A DNA stretch of 19,145 nucleotides from CAYQAJ01 sp964415245 (GCA_964415245.1 CAYQAJ010000073.1:1-19145); one strand, 5' to 3'. Positions 1-8,118 are shown, counted from the first letter of the stretch. The notes: generated from the sequence alone by a model not told the origin. Program-made: numbers and translations.

Positions 1-349
1 ACAACTCACGCCCCGCGAAAAATGTGGGTAAGAACAAGGCCTTCCGGCCGGGGCTGCCTTTCCCCATTGAACACGTGCTTAGCAGTTCCTCGTTGCGCTC
101 GTCGTGTCTTGGCGGTAACACTCATCTCCGCGTCGTTGCAGTGAGATGGGCTTGGCGGTGAGATCGCCCTCCGCGTGGTCGGCGCCAGCCGTGCGACCGG
201 CAGCACTCGATCAATCCCTACCGTGCAACCCACCCGCTGTCGGCGAGATTGCACTGTGCCGCATCCTCGGGCCGAAGCTAGAAAGGCGGCCTCTCGCGGG
301 GCGTGGGGCAGCGCTGTAAGCGTACTGGGAGCGGGGGGGAATCCAGGGC
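1..349. other. Intergenic region upstream of the first gene
   Basis: No convincing coding region, RNA gene or long repeat is visible here. Short open frames on both strands are arginine-rich and lack a ribosome binding site, as expected of high-GC non-coding DNA. The last part must carry the leader of the lipoprotein gene that begins at 350. A G-run at about 333-338 is the only candidate ribosome binding site. The region may also hold the 5' or 3' flank of a gene left of the window. Confidence 0.5.
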
Positions 350-1750
350 ATGAGTCATCGTGCTTGGCCGTGGTTGGCGATCCTGGCGGTCGTCGTCGGC
401 ATGGGCTGCCGCCACGAAATCACCGAGGAGACTTCGCGGGCCGAGGCGGCCTTGCTCGGCGACTTGCCGCACCTGGCACAAACGAAGCACGAGGGCCTGC
501 GCGAAGAGCTGTCGCGCCTGGTTGCCGAGCGCGCCACGCCCCGGCTGCTGGAACTCGACGACCGCAGCGAGCTGAACCGCCTGGCCGCCGAGGGCGGCGC
601 CGGCTCGTCGGCCGATGGCGGCCCCGACGCGCCCGAGGCCAATCGTGCGGCCAGCGACGCGCAGCAGCAGTCGCCCAAGAACCATTCCCTCCTGGCGACG
701 CTGTTCGTTTCGGGTGAGTTCGACGAGATTCAAAGCGGCTTGGAAGAGCTTTACCCGCCCGACCGCTTTGCGTTCACCGCGTTGGAGCTGAAGAACGCCG
801 CTGCGTTTCGCCGCCAACACGACAACGTGCGAACCCGGTTTCGCGCAGTGCTCGCCCGGCCCGACCACCGGCTGCTCGTCGATCACAGCCAAGGGTTGAT
901 GGCCGACGTGTCGCTGGTCGATGTCTTCGAGGTGTGCAATCGCCTCGAAGCGCTCGTGGCGGCCGAGCATCTGGCCGACGACCGGCCTGAAGAGGCAGTC
1001 GAACCGCTGCTGGCCATGTTTCGCGCAACGGCCATTCTGTCGACGCGGCGGCACGTGGTGCCGCGACTGGGGGCGGCACAATTGCGGGCCGAGGCGATCC
1101 GCGTGATGGAAGCGATCGCACAGCACCCGGCCACCAGCCGCGACGTGCTGCTAGCGCTTCGCGAGATCGTCGCCGGCCAGTTGGCCCATTGGCCCCCCGA
1201 TGCCGACGCCTGGATCGGCGACCGGGCCATGGGTTTGCACACGTACGAGGTCGTGCGCGACGGTCGCATTCTCTCCCTGCTCACGCAGAGCGAGATCGAC
1301 AAGATGCAGCGGGACGAGTCGCTCGAGGAGTTTGCCACGACCGTGACCGACAACGTCGACGAGGACGAGTCGTTCTATCTCACGTCCATGCGGCGCATCA
1401 TTGCCGCTTGCGATGAGCCCTACTTCCAGCGCAAGGAGGTGCTACAGGAGGTGCGTCACGAATTGAACGCGCGCCGCGACACGTCGCTCTATCCTACCGT
1501 GGCCGCGATGCTGCTCATGGAAGACATCGAGCGCGGGCACCGCCTGCAAGCCCGCGACCGTGCCCTGTGCGAAGCCTGGCTCTTGGCCCTGTCGGCGGCG
1601 ACGGGGGAATCGCTCCCCCCGCTGAAGGTCAATCCGGAAGCGGGCGAGCCGTACGTCATTCGGGAGGAGGCGACGTTGGTGCTGGTCGAGGGTGTGAACG
1701 TAGGGGCCGAGGAGTACCGGCCCGTGATCGTGCCGCGGAGAAGCGAATAG
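350..1750 (+). CDS. Putative exported lipoprotein of unknown function
   Basis: This is a 466-residue protein that I do not recognise. Residues 1-20 form a short signal peptide: positive N-terminus, hydrophobic core WLAILAVVVGMG, then Cys20. The residues before Cys20 (GMG) make an acceptable but imperfect lipobox, so lipid anchoring is inferred, not certain. The rest is rich in Ala, Arg, Glu and Leu, looks mainly helical, and includes a low-complexity Gly/Ala/Asp stretch at about residues 80-100. No catalytic motif is visible. A G-rich run lies about 10 bases before the ATG. The gene ends just before a heptamer inverted repeat shared with the convergent cytochrome gene, which may end transcription from both sides. 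Codon use looks like that of its neighbours. Confidence 0.8.
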   Translation: MSHRAWPWLAILAVVVGMGCRHEITEETSRAEAALLGDLPHLAQTKHEGLREELSRLVAERATPRLLELDDRSELNRLAAEGGAGSSADGGPDAPEANRAASDAQQQSPKNHSLLATLFVSGEFDEIQSGLEELYPPDRFAFTALELKNAAAFRRQHDNVRTRFRAVLARPDHRLLVDHSQGLMADVSLVDVFEVCNRLEALVAAEHLADDRPEEAVEPLLAMFRATAILSTRRHVVPRLGAAQLRAEAIRVMEAIAQHPATSRDVLLALREIVAGQLAHWPPDADAWIGDRAMGLHTYEVVRDGRILSLLTQSEIDKMQRDESLEEFATTVTDNVDEDESFYLTSMRRIIAACDEPYFQRKEVLQEVRHELNARRDTSLYPTVAAMLLMEDIERGHRLQARDRALCEAWLLALSAATGESLPPLKVNPEAGEPYVIREEATLVLVEGVNVGAEEYRPVIVPRRSE

Positions 1751-1752
1751 CC

Positions 1753-1919
1753 AGTGTTCAGTGTTCGGTTTTCAGTTTTCAGTCGGACAAGGTTTGTCGT
1801 CTGTTGTTGGTTGTCAGTCGCATCGAAGCTGGATTGGATTCATGGCCGCGTCGCCGTGTCCCCACGTCCGATTCTTCTGCCCGGCTGAAAACTGAAAACT
1901 GAAAACCGAAAACTGAACT
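1753..1919. repeat. Paired inverted heptamer arrays (AGTTTTC type) between convergent genes
   Basis: Bases 1753-1787 read as five 7-base units: AGTGTTC, AGTGTTC, GGTTTTC, AGTTTTC, AGTCGGA. Bases 1885-1919 read as CTGAAAA three times, then CCGAAAA and CTGAACT, the reverse complement of the first array. The arms can pair over about 30 bp around a loop of roughly 97 bases. The right arm runs through the stop codon of the cytochrome gene (1918-1920). Lying between two 3' ends, the element could act as a bidirectional terminator or 3' stabiliser, but it lacks the compact GC stem plus U-run of a standard terminator. Confidence 0.85.
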
Positions 1920-2910
1920 AAGCCCGATACAGCGAATGACACGTGGCGCACGACTGGCCCATGGCGCCCACCTGCGAGCGGGCCCGATCGTAGTCGTTGA
2001 GCTTCACCGCGTCGATCACTTCCAGTGCGGCCTTCTGCATGCTGTGGGCGTGCGACTCGTACTCGTCGTCGCCGGCATCCTCCATGCCCTCGCGGGTGAG
2101 CACTTCGGACAGGGCGGCGATGATCTCGGCCTCGTGGAGAATCTCCTCGACATTGGCCGTGAAATCGGCCTTGTTGGCGGTCATCGGCTGGAGCCTTTCC
2201 TGGTGCGCCATTTCGAGACGCTTCATCAGGGGGGCGCGATCGCTGACGCTGTCCCAAGATGCGGCCGGTTCGCTTTCGCCGGAACCATTAAACCGGCTGC
2301 CCCGCACCAGGTCCGCGAGGTCGGTCTTGCGCAGCTTCGCCTCGTTATAGACTTGCGTGCTGCCGCCGGCTTTGAGATTTGAAGCCAGCCGCGCCATCGC
2401 GTCGCGCACCGCGGGAGCGTCGTCCTTCCAGCGGATATCGCCGTCGTACTCGCCGGCAATCGCGAACATCAAGGCCAGGACCGAAAAATCCCGCCGGGCA
2501 AACTTGTGACCTCGGCCCGCGAAATCGCTAGGCGTCGTAACGCTCTTATCGATGGCGAGATTGAGCGCCTTTATTTCGTCCTCGACGGTGGCGGCCGAGA
2601 TGAGCTTCGACCAGCCAAAGATTCCTTCGCCCTGGTGCGTGTCGCTCCCGCTTCCCGATGATCCGTTGGGATTCGTCGTCGCCACGCCCGATGCACCCGC
2701 ACCGGGCGAACCCAGATTGGCGGGTCGCTCCCCCAGAAGACCATCGGCCAGCGCGTCAGCGAAGAAGATGTCCTTGTAGTCGTCGCTGTCGAATCGGGGT
2801 AGCTCGGCCCTCTTCGGCGGGCGGCTGCCGGCCCGTTGCGCCCATACCACCAGCGGCACCACGCAGAATGCGAGAAGAGCCAGGGCAAGTGCGAATCGAA
2901 TGCTTCGCAT
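1918..2910 (-). CDS. Exported cytochrome c'-like protein with C-terminal CATCH haem motif
   Basis: The protein has 330 residues from the chosen ATG. Residues 1-25 are a clear signal peptide (FALALALLAFCVVPLVVWAQ), so it is exported. The only haem-c site is CATCH at residues 321-325, five residues from the end. That position is typical of cytochrome c' (four-helix bundle) proteins, where haem attaches near the C-terminus. The preceding ~100 residues look helical and fit one bundle. An upstream segment of similar helical pattern (AIAGEYDGDIRWKDDA onward) looks like a second bundle without haem, so the protein may be a tandem duplication with one dead half. The start is uncertain: an upstream ATG at 2961 has a better AGGG ribosome site and would add 17 residues. 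Role, inferred: periplasmic electron transfer or gas/ligand binding. Confidence 0.8.
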   Translation of the reverse strand: MRSIRFALALALLAFCVVPLVVWAQRAGSRPPKRAELPRFDSDDYKDIFFADALADGLLGERPANLGSPGAGASGVATTNPNGSSGSGSDTHQGEGIFGWSKLISAATVEDEIKALNLAIDKSVTTPSDFAGRGHKFARRDFSVLALMFAIAGEYDGDIRWKDDAPAVRDAMARLASNLKAGGSTQVYNEAKLRKTDLADLVRGSRFNGSGESEPAASWDSVSDRAPLMKRLEMAHQERLQPMTANKADFTANVEEILHEAEIIAALSEVLTREGMEDAGDDEYESHAHSMQKAALEVIDAVKLNDYDRARSQVGAMGQSCATCHSLYRA

Positions 2911-3037
2911 GGCGAGCGTCGCCTGTAACGAGGGTGCCCGAAGAAAAAGCAGAGTACGCATCACCCACCCTACGACTGCACGGCAGCCACAGTTCCGATT
3001 ATCGACCCGACGGGCCGCTTTGGCAAGCGCGCGCCAC

Positions 3038-3043
3038 TATAAT
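3038..3043 (+). promoter_or_regulatory. Perfect -10 box (TATAAT) placed for a leaderless apbE transcript
   Basis: TATAAT lies seven bases before the ATG at 3051, so the expected transcription start falls on or next to the start codon. No ribosome binding site exists between the box and the ATG. The upstream TTGGCA at 3020-3025 is only 12 bases away, too close for a standard -35. The promoter call therefore rests on the -10 box alone. Confidence 0.45.
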
Positions 3044-3050
3044 GGCCTGA

Positions 3051-4211
3051 ATGGCAGCCAAGCGCACGACCAACCGCCGGCAATTTCTGCGGGGCGAATC
3101 GGCTCTCGTCGCCCTGGGCGATATCGGAGCCGCGAACGAGCCGTGGCAGGGCGCGAGCGGCGTCGCCCCGCCCCACGCCGTCCGCGGCGAACAAGACGCC
3201 TATCTGCTCGAGGTCGGTCGACGCGCGATGGCGTGCCAGTTCGCCGTGCTGCTCAATGCCGGCCAGCACGCCGGTGCGGCCGACACGGCCCTGGCGGCGC
3301 TCGACCGCGTCGCGGCAGTCGAGGAGCAGTTGAGCATCTTCCGCCCCGAGAGCGAACTCAGCGACGTCAACCGCCGGGCTTCAACCGAAGATGTGCCCGT
3401 CGATGCCGGGTTGTTCGAGTTGTTGGAGTACGCCGTGCGGCTGCACGAGACAACCGGGGGAGCGTTCGATATCACCGCCGGTCCGCTCTCGCGCGTTTGG
3501 GGATTCACCCGTCGCGAGGGGCGTGTGCCCGATCAGGCCGAGTTGCACGCGGCGCTGGCGCTCATTGGCACGCACCGGCTGCTGCTCGATCGCGAACACC
3601 GCACCGTCCGGTTCGCCGCGGCTGGCATGGAGATCAACCCGGGCGCCATCGGCAAGGGATACGCCCTGGATGCCTGCACGCGCCTGCTGCTGGAGCGCGG
3701 CGTCGAGAATTTCATGATCCACGGCGGTCAGAGCAGCGTGGCGGCGCGGGGCTCGCGCACGCCCGATGGCCGCGGCTGGAAGGTGGGCTTGCGGCATCCG
3801 TTGCGTCCGCAACTTCGCATTGCCGAAGTCATGCTCCGCGACCGAGCGCTGGGAACCTCCGGAACCGCCGTGCAATCGTTCCACTACCGCGGCAGGAAAT
3901 ACGGACACATCATCGACCCCCGCAGCGGCTGGCCCGCCGAGGGCACGTTGTCGGCAACCGTGCTGGCGCCCACCGCGGTCGACGCCGATGCACTCTCGAC
4001 GGCGCTGTACGTCATGGGCGTCAAACGGGCCCTCGCGTGGTGCGCCGCCCACCCCGACGTGGCGGCGGTGCTGGTGGCACCGGGCCAAGGCGCGGGAACG
4101 GTCGAGATCCACATGGCCAACATCGACGAGAACGACTGGACGTGGTTCGACGGCGCGCTGATTAGCGAAGGCGACGCGATTCACGAAACCGCCGACGAGC
4201 ATCCGGTCTGA
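3051..4211 (+). CDS. apbE: FAD:protein FMN transferase (ApbE family)
   Basis: ApbE transfers FMN from FAD to a threonine of target flavoproteins outside the cytoplasmic membrane, using Mg2+. At 386 residues it fits the family. Conserved blocks appear in order: FDITAGPL (139-146), GAIGKGYALD (198-207), TSGT (269-272), HIIDPRSG (286-293) and DADALSTAL (311-319), covering the FAD and metal-binding sites. The N-terminus NRRQFLRG (8-15) is a twin-arginine-like motif followed by a weak hydrophobic stretch, so Tat export is possible. There is no ribosome binding site; a TATAAT box seven bases upstream suggests a leaderless mRNA. The gene diverges from the cytochrome c'-like gene across about 140 bp, consistent with a shared extracytoplasmic redox theme, but no flavinylation target or Rnf/Nqr gene is in the window. 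Confidence 0.93.
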   Translation: MAAKRTTNRRQFLRGESALVALGDIGAANEPWQGASGVAPPHAVRGEQDAYLLEVGRRAMACQFAVLLNAGQHAGAADTALAALDRVAAVEEQLSIFRPESELSDVNRRASTEDVPVDAGLFELLEYAVRLHETTGGAFDITAGPLSRVWGFTRREGRVPDQAELHAALALIGTHRLLLDREHRTVRFAAAGMEINPGAIGKGYALDACTRLLLERGVENFMIHGGQSSVAARGSRTPDGRGWKVGLRHPLRPQLRIAEVMLRDRALGTSGTAVQSFHYRGRKYGHIIDPRSGWPAEGTLSATVLAPTAVDADALSTALYVMGVKRALAWCAAHPDVAAVLVAPGQGAGTVEIHMANIDENDWTWFDGALISEGDAIHETADEHPV

Positions 4212-4544
4212 TCCTCGCCGTCTTGTGCGACTCGCGCGCGCTTCTGCGTGACAGGCCAGCACAGCTCGCGCTACGTATCGGTCCCGGACGTCGTCGATTC
4301 TCTTCACGTACCAGCCCGTCCTTGCCTTACCGATACGGGCCGGGCCATTTGTGAAAAAAGTCTTATTCTCACCCAATCGCCTTTCCGATACAGATTACCG
4401 GGCCCATGCGCCTCACCAGGAGGCCGCAGGTGGCCCGCCGATTCGACAACCCATACGGACCTCTGATTCACCCACACTGACCTGCATCACCACCGATAGG
4501 GAGCGAACCGGGCTCATCACACCCGCCATGGAAGGCGGTGCTTC
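4212..4544. other. Intergenic region between apbE and the next plus-strand gene
   Basis: I see no gene, RNA or long repeat. The motif CCGATAC occurs twice (about 4328-4334 and 4386-4392), but the copies are short and may be chance. No convincing -35/-10 pair was found. A GGAAGG at 4530-4535 serves as ribosome binding site for the gene starting at 4545. Confidence 0.45.
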
Positions 4545-5552
4545 ATGCCCCGAACCCATACGCTCGTATTGGCACTTGCGCTGACCGGCGTCACGGCCAT
4601 CCACGCCGCGTCGGCACGTGCCCAAACCCCTGAACCGGGCGGTCGTCTTCCCGCGCAAACCGGTTGGGTGCGGTTCGAGGTTCTTGCCGGCCGCGTCACG
4701 GCCACCCGGGCCCGTTGCGGGCAGAATCGCAGCGTGGCCACCGGCACACCGGTCGACGACGTTCGCGAGGTGTTCAGCGTCGACGTGGTGGGGGGCGCCA
4801 TCACCGCCCATTATGAATGGTGCGATGCCCAGCAGGACTTGATCGTCGACGTCACCGGCAACGACCAGCTTGAGATTCGACGCGAGCCGCGCGGCGATTC
4901 GAAGCTCCCCGCGCTGCGGTTTACGCAGCAGCACGATCAGCCGGTCGTATTGGACGTGGGGGACGGGCCCGAGCGGCGGCAATGGTCGGCCGCGAGCCTG
5001 TGGCACTTGATGCTGGCCGAACCGCAGGCGACCCGACAGTGGTTGCTCCCCATTCTGGAGTCGCTGCGGCACGACTGGGGCCTTGCCGAAACCGCCGATC
5101 GCGCGATCGCCGAGCTGGCCAGGCAGGCCGAGTCGTCTACGTATTCGCCTCCCGATTGGAACGCGCATCTCGACGAGCTAGGCAGCGACAGCTTCGCCCG
5201 CCGCCGCATCGCCGTCTCGCAGCTTACGCGGATGGGGCCGCAAGCGCTGGGTTATCTGGCGGGCGTCGACGTGCGCCGCTTCGATGCCGAAAAGCGGCAA
5301 AACGTCGCACGCGTCATCGACAGCCTGCAACCGCGTCAGGGCGACAAGCCCGACTGGATCGCCGCCTGGCTCAGTGAAGATCGCGCGGCTTGGCTATGCC
5401 TGCTGCACGACGCGGACCCCGCGATCCGACAAGCCGCCGCGGCGCATCTGGCGAGAATGAGCGGGCGATCGATCGACTTCGACCCGCTGGCCAGCGAGGC
5501 CATCCGGCAGGCGCAAATCAATCGCCTGCGATCGCGTCTCGTGGCGCGGTAA
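4545..5552 (+). CDS. Exported protein with HEAT-like C-terminal half, function unknown
   Basis: This is a 335-residue protein. Residues 1-26 form a standard signal peptide (LVLALALTGVTAIHAASARA) with an Ala-x-Ala cleavage site, so it should be periplasmic or surface-located. The N-terminal half (about 40-140) looks beta-rich and contains two cysteines, in TRARCGQN and YEWCDAQ, that could form a disulfide. The C-terminal half is helical, with blocks such as FARRRIAVSQLTRMGPQALGYL and DADPAIRQAAAAHLARMSG that resemble HEAT/armadillo-type repeats, suggesting a binding surface. No catalytic residues are evident. The start is supported by GGAAGG nine bases upstream. Its 3' end is followed at once by a heptamer palindrome and a large inverted repeat. 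Confidence 0.8.
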   Translation: MPRTHTLVLALALTGVTAIHAASARAQTPEPGGRLPAQTGWVRFEVLAGRVTATRARCGQNRSVATGTPVDDVREVFSVDVVGGAITAHYEWCDAQQDLIVDVTGNDQLEIRREPRGDSKLPALRFTQQHDQPVVLDVGDGPERRQWSAASLWHLMLAEPQATRQWLLPILESLRHDWGLAETADRAIAELARQAESSTYSPPDWNAHLDELGSDSFARRRIAVSQLTRMGPQALGYLAGVDVRRFDAEKRQNVARVIDSLQPRQGDKPDWIAAWLSEDRAAWLCLLHDADPAIRQAAAAHLARMSGRSIDFDPLASEAIRQAQINRLRSRLVAR

Positions 5553-5557
5553 AGGAA

Positions 5558-5627
5558 ATGCAGAATACGGAGTGCAGAATGAATTCTGCATCCGCATTCT
5601 GCATTCTTCACTCTGCATTCCGCATTG
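5558..5627. repeat. Palindromic heptamer array (ATGCAGA / CATTCTG type)
   Basis: The block reads without interruption in 7-base units: ATGCAGA, ATACGGA, GTGCAGA, ATGAATT, CTGCATC, CGCATTC, TGCATTC, TTCACTC, TGCATTC, CGCATTG. The first units are approximate reverse complements of the last, with the centre near 5582 (TGCAGAA, then TTCTGCA). The array starts only six bases after the stop of the upstream gene and lies between convergent genes. It has the same period and inverted design as the arrays at 1753-1919, 15294-15429 and 19046-19145, but an unrelated unit sequence. Confidence 0.85.
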
Positions 5628-5637
5628 AATTGATTTA

Positions 5638-5735
5638 GAGCTTATCCAAAAACCGTCTCAGAGAAGGGGACAGGCACATTTTGCTCCGCGGACTGCGCAA
5701 AATGAGCCAGTCCCCGACGGTTTTCGGATAAGCTC
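5638..5735. repeat. 98-bp nested inverted repeat (GGGGACAGGCAC family, complete copy)
   Basis: The outer arms are 5638-5657 and 5716-5735 and match over 20 bases with one mismatch (GAGCTTATCC at each end on opposite strands). The inner arms begin GGGGACAGGCAC and end GAGCCAGTCCCC, pairing at 17 of 19 positions around a short loop containing CCGCGG. The left side has an extra 8-base TCAGAGAA bulge. No transposase is encoded, so it looks like a MITE- or REP-type element. Parts recur at 13612-13650 and about 15421-15460. It lies between convergent genes, directly after the heptamer array. Confidence 0.85.
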
Positions 5736-5777
5736 TTAGGACGGCGATAGGCGGCTCTAGCCTGAAGCGCCTCCTGT

Positions 5778-7541
5778 TCAGTCCCACCACCAGGCGTCGG
5801 CCGGCAGGTCTTTGGGAGTCGAGCCGGTGCGCTGGGCCGGCAGCAGGCCGTAACGATCCTTCTCAATCGCGTCGTGCTTGACCAACTGCTGGGTGTCGAC
5901 CGACACGCCGCCGCTGACGCCCACCACGATGCCGTTGCGACCTACCTCGCGGTCGTTGATGATCGAATCGACCTCCTTCGGCGCCTCGCCCAGCGAGACT
6001 TCGTACACCAGGCCGTTGGACTGCTGCTCGGGGCCGAAGTGCGTCATGTGCCACGATACGTGGCCCGGCAGGTCCTCGCTGCGAATCAGCGCGGCGGCCA
6101 GAGCCAGATCGAACACGTTTTGCAGTTCGGCGTAGACGGGATACTTAACGGCCAGCGCCTCGAAGTTCTTGGTGAAACTGCGGGCGAACTCGTGGTTGAG
6201 CTCGTCCGACTTGCCGGTATGCACCCGCTCGCCGCGAGCGGTGAGCATCTCGTTCTCGCTCAGCACCTGAGCGCCGACGCCGTTGATCGCAAAGGCGTCG
6301 TGCCCGTCGGTGGCGGTGATGGCGTCGTAGTTCAGCGTGAACCACCAACGCAGCACATCCATCGGCGGAAGCGAACCGTCGGGGCCCGGAGTAATCGACG
6401 CCAGATAGCTCTTCACGTCCACGGTCCCGTCCTCGAGCCCCATGCCGATCAGCTTCATGTGGTAGTCGGCCTCGACGATGACCCGGGCCACGTGGGTACG
6501 CGGGTCCAGGCCGTCGACGGTGATGTCCTGCTTGCCCAATTTCTCGCGCAAATCCCGCAGCCAAGCTACGCGTTGCCCACGACTCTTCAGGGGCGTACGG
6601 GTGGACTCTTTCACAAACGCCTGCGTGCGCTCGAGGTTCTCGCGGCGCGGCGTGATCGAGCAGCCGAAGCGGCCTTCGTCGGCATACGCGTTTCGCAATA
6701 GCACGACCAGGTCGTCGAGTTGCAGCACGGGACGGCCCGTTTCCACGTTGACGGTGCGGCTTTCGGCATTCTCGCGCCAGGCGCCGGCGGGGCCGGCCAG
6801 CACGATGTCGCCGGTCTCGGGATATACGAACACGTACTGAATCTTGTGCAGTCCGGCGAGGTTCGCCATCGTTTCGTCGGGCGGAAGTCCCAACGCCGCG
6901 CGGAGCTGCGCCTGTTTTTCGAGCCTGTTCAGCGACACCATTCGCAAGGGGGTAGTGCGGAACACGTCGCGGTTTTCGCCTGCGGTTGCCGCGTCGCGGC
7001 GCAAGGTGCCCAGCGTGCCGTCGTCGACGGCGATTTCCATGCGATGCAGCACACCCGAGGCGTCGACGTACACGCCGCCGCGAAATTCTTTGATGGTGCT
7101 CGGCCCGCCGCCGGGTTCTTCCCAAGTGTCGCCGCCGACCGTGGACGTGATGAGCTCGATGAGTGAGTCGAAGTCGGCGATGGCCGCTCCGCCCCGCGCA
7201 CCGCCGCCGAAGGGCATCGAGCCGATTTCGCCCAGCACACCGCCCCGCGCGCTGTCGTCGAGAATGCCCGACGCCGTGCTCACCGAAGCGCGACGTGCTC
7301 CCACCAGCGCTTGCGTTCGGGCGATCTCGGCGAACGAGCGATCGCGAGCGTCGGGCGCTTCGAGCGACCCGGCAAGCGCCCGCGCCGGGCCAAACTCGCC
7401 AAATGCCAGATGTGCCGCGATGCGTTTTTTGATGGCAGCGTCATCGGCCCACGCCCGTGTGGGGGCCGTAACCACCGCCGCAGTTAGCGCGGCAAAAAGT
7501 ACGATGTACCCGTGCCGACGAAGCACATGCGCTCTCGACAT
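5778..7541 (-). CDS. Exported protein, probably DUF1598 family
   Basis: From the ATG at 7541 the protein has 587 residues. The frame stays open further upstream, but this start has GGGGAG six bases before it and directly begins a signal peptide (YIVLFAALTAAVVTAPTRA, cleavage near AWA at 30-32). A block reading DFDSLIELITSTVGGDTW, followed by a Gly-rich turn and GGVYVDASGVL, and a later block FVYPETGDIVLAGPAGAW with GRPVLQLDDLVVLLRNA, match what I recall of planctomycete proteins assigned to DUF1598. No biochemical role is established for that family. The N-terminal third contains a Gly-rich linker. Transcription is convergent with the gene at 4545-5552. Family assignment is from memory of motifs, not a search. 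Confidence 0.75.
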   Translation of the reverse strand: MSRAHVLRRHGYIVLFAALTAAVVTAPTRAWADDAAIKKRIAAHLAFGEFGPARALAGSLEAPDARDRSFAEIARTQALVGARRASVSTASGILDDSARGGVLGEIGSMPFGGGARGGAAIADFDSLIELITSTVGGDTWEEPGGGPSTIKEFRGGVYVDASGVLHRMEIAVDDGTLGTLRRDAATAGENRDVFRTTPLRMVSLNRLEKQAQLRAALGLPPDETMANLAGLHKIQYVFVYPETGDIVLAGPAGAWRENAESRTVNVETGRPVLQLDDLVVLLRNAYADEGRFGCSITPRRENLERTQAFVKESTRTPLKSRGQRVAWLRDLREKLGKQDITVDGLDPRTHVARVIVEADYHMKLIGMGLEDGTVDVKSYLASITPGPDGSLPPMDVLRWWFTLNYDAITATDGHDAFAINGVGAQVLSENEMLTARGERVHTGKSDELNHEFARSFTKNFEALAVKYPVYAELQNVFDLALAAALIRSEDLPGHVSWHMTHFGPEQQSNGLVYEVSLGEAPKEVDSIINDREVGRNGIVVGVSGGVSVDTQQLVKHDAIEKDRYGLLPAQRTGSTPKDLPADAWWWD

Positions 7542-7820
7542 GATTTGCTCCCCGATTCTGTTCCCTGAGCCCCTTGCTCGATCTGACTGGATGTCGTGCG
7601 GCTGCCCGACGCGCCCGGATCCAGAACCGTCCCAGAACCGCGCACACGGGGGATACCCCCGGTGGGGGCCTGGGAGTCGCCCCAAGGCGCGCAGCGGTCG
7701 CACGGACTTCTGGCCGGAAAGGCCATCCGCAAGTATTTAGCTTGGCATGGCGGATGCCACCAAGTCAAGAACTTTCGCCTGATTCGTCAAATTGCCCCAT
7801 TTGCACATGGGCGGGCCGGC

Positions 7821-7927
7821 AGGTCCTGATGGCCGAGCAGGACCTTTGTGAGCGCCGTTCGGCGGGTGTGGCTCGGTCAGGAGACCGGCCACAACGCGGT
7901 TCAGGGTCCCGCCCGGCAGGCGGGACC
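7821..7927. repeat. Cluster of three stem-loops
   Basis: Three hairpins follow each other. AGGTCCTG (7821-7828) pairs with CAGGACCT (7838-7845), an 8-bp stem. GGCTCGGTC and GACCGGCC (7870-7890) pair around an AGGA loop with one bulged base. GGTCCCGCC (7905-7913) pairs with GGCGGGACC (7919-7927), a perfect 9-bp stem around CGGCA. They look like small intergenic palindromes of a repetitive-element type. A role in RNA ends or in protein binding is possible but unproven. Confidence 0.7.
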
Positions 7928-7953
7928 TACTGGTGGCACTCGCCGCGCATGAA

Positions 7954-7983
7954 AAAAGCCCTCGGGAATTCCCGAGGGCTTTT
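7954..7983 (-). terminator. Rho-independent terminator of the Cys-rich protein gene
   Basis: A perfect 30-base palindrome (AAAAGCCCTCGGGAA and its complement) gives a GC-rich stem with a minimal AATT loop. Read on the minus strand it is followed by six T residues; on the plus strand by only four. It lies about 135 bases beyond the stop of the Cys-rich protein gene and would end that transcript, with possible weaker action the other way. Confidence 0.85.
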
Positions 7984-8118
7984 CAGCGAACAAAACCGTG
8001 GCTTGGCTCCGGGCCGCCACGAAACCGCGTGCCGAGCGAGGATCGGTACTGAGAGCCTCCTTGGCACGCCGAGCGTCGAGGTTCGGCCCGGCTCATTGAT
8101 TCTCGGTCGGGCAGGCTG

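Larger units (their letters stand above)
7542..8118. other. Hairpin-rich intergenic region between two minus-strand genes
   Basis: No gene is visible in these 577 bases. The right part (7821-7983) carries four consecutive stem-loops, listed separately, and a weaker one may form from CGTGCCGAG at 8028-8036 with CTTGGCACG at 8060-8068. A G5-ATA-C5 palindrome lies at 7648-7660. The left end must contain the promoter and leader of the DUF1598-like gene; its ribosome site is GGGGAG just upstream of 7541. Confidence 0.55.

Noticed and set aside
278..1126. A 282-codon open frame antisense to the first lipoprotein
   Set aside because: Rich in Arg, Gln and Gly without motif or ribosome site; the sense frame has a signal peptide and runs to a sensible stop beside a repeat.
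2900..4165. A 421-codon plus-strand open frame overlapping apbE in another frame
   Set aside because: It is extremely rich in Arg, Ala, Pro and His with no motif, while the overlapping frame encodes a clear ApbE. It is a high-GC shadow.
7542..7703. N-terminal extension of the DUF1598-like frame by 54 residues
   Set aside because: The extension would bury the signal peptide. The ATG at 7541 has a good ribosome site and starts the signal peptide directly.
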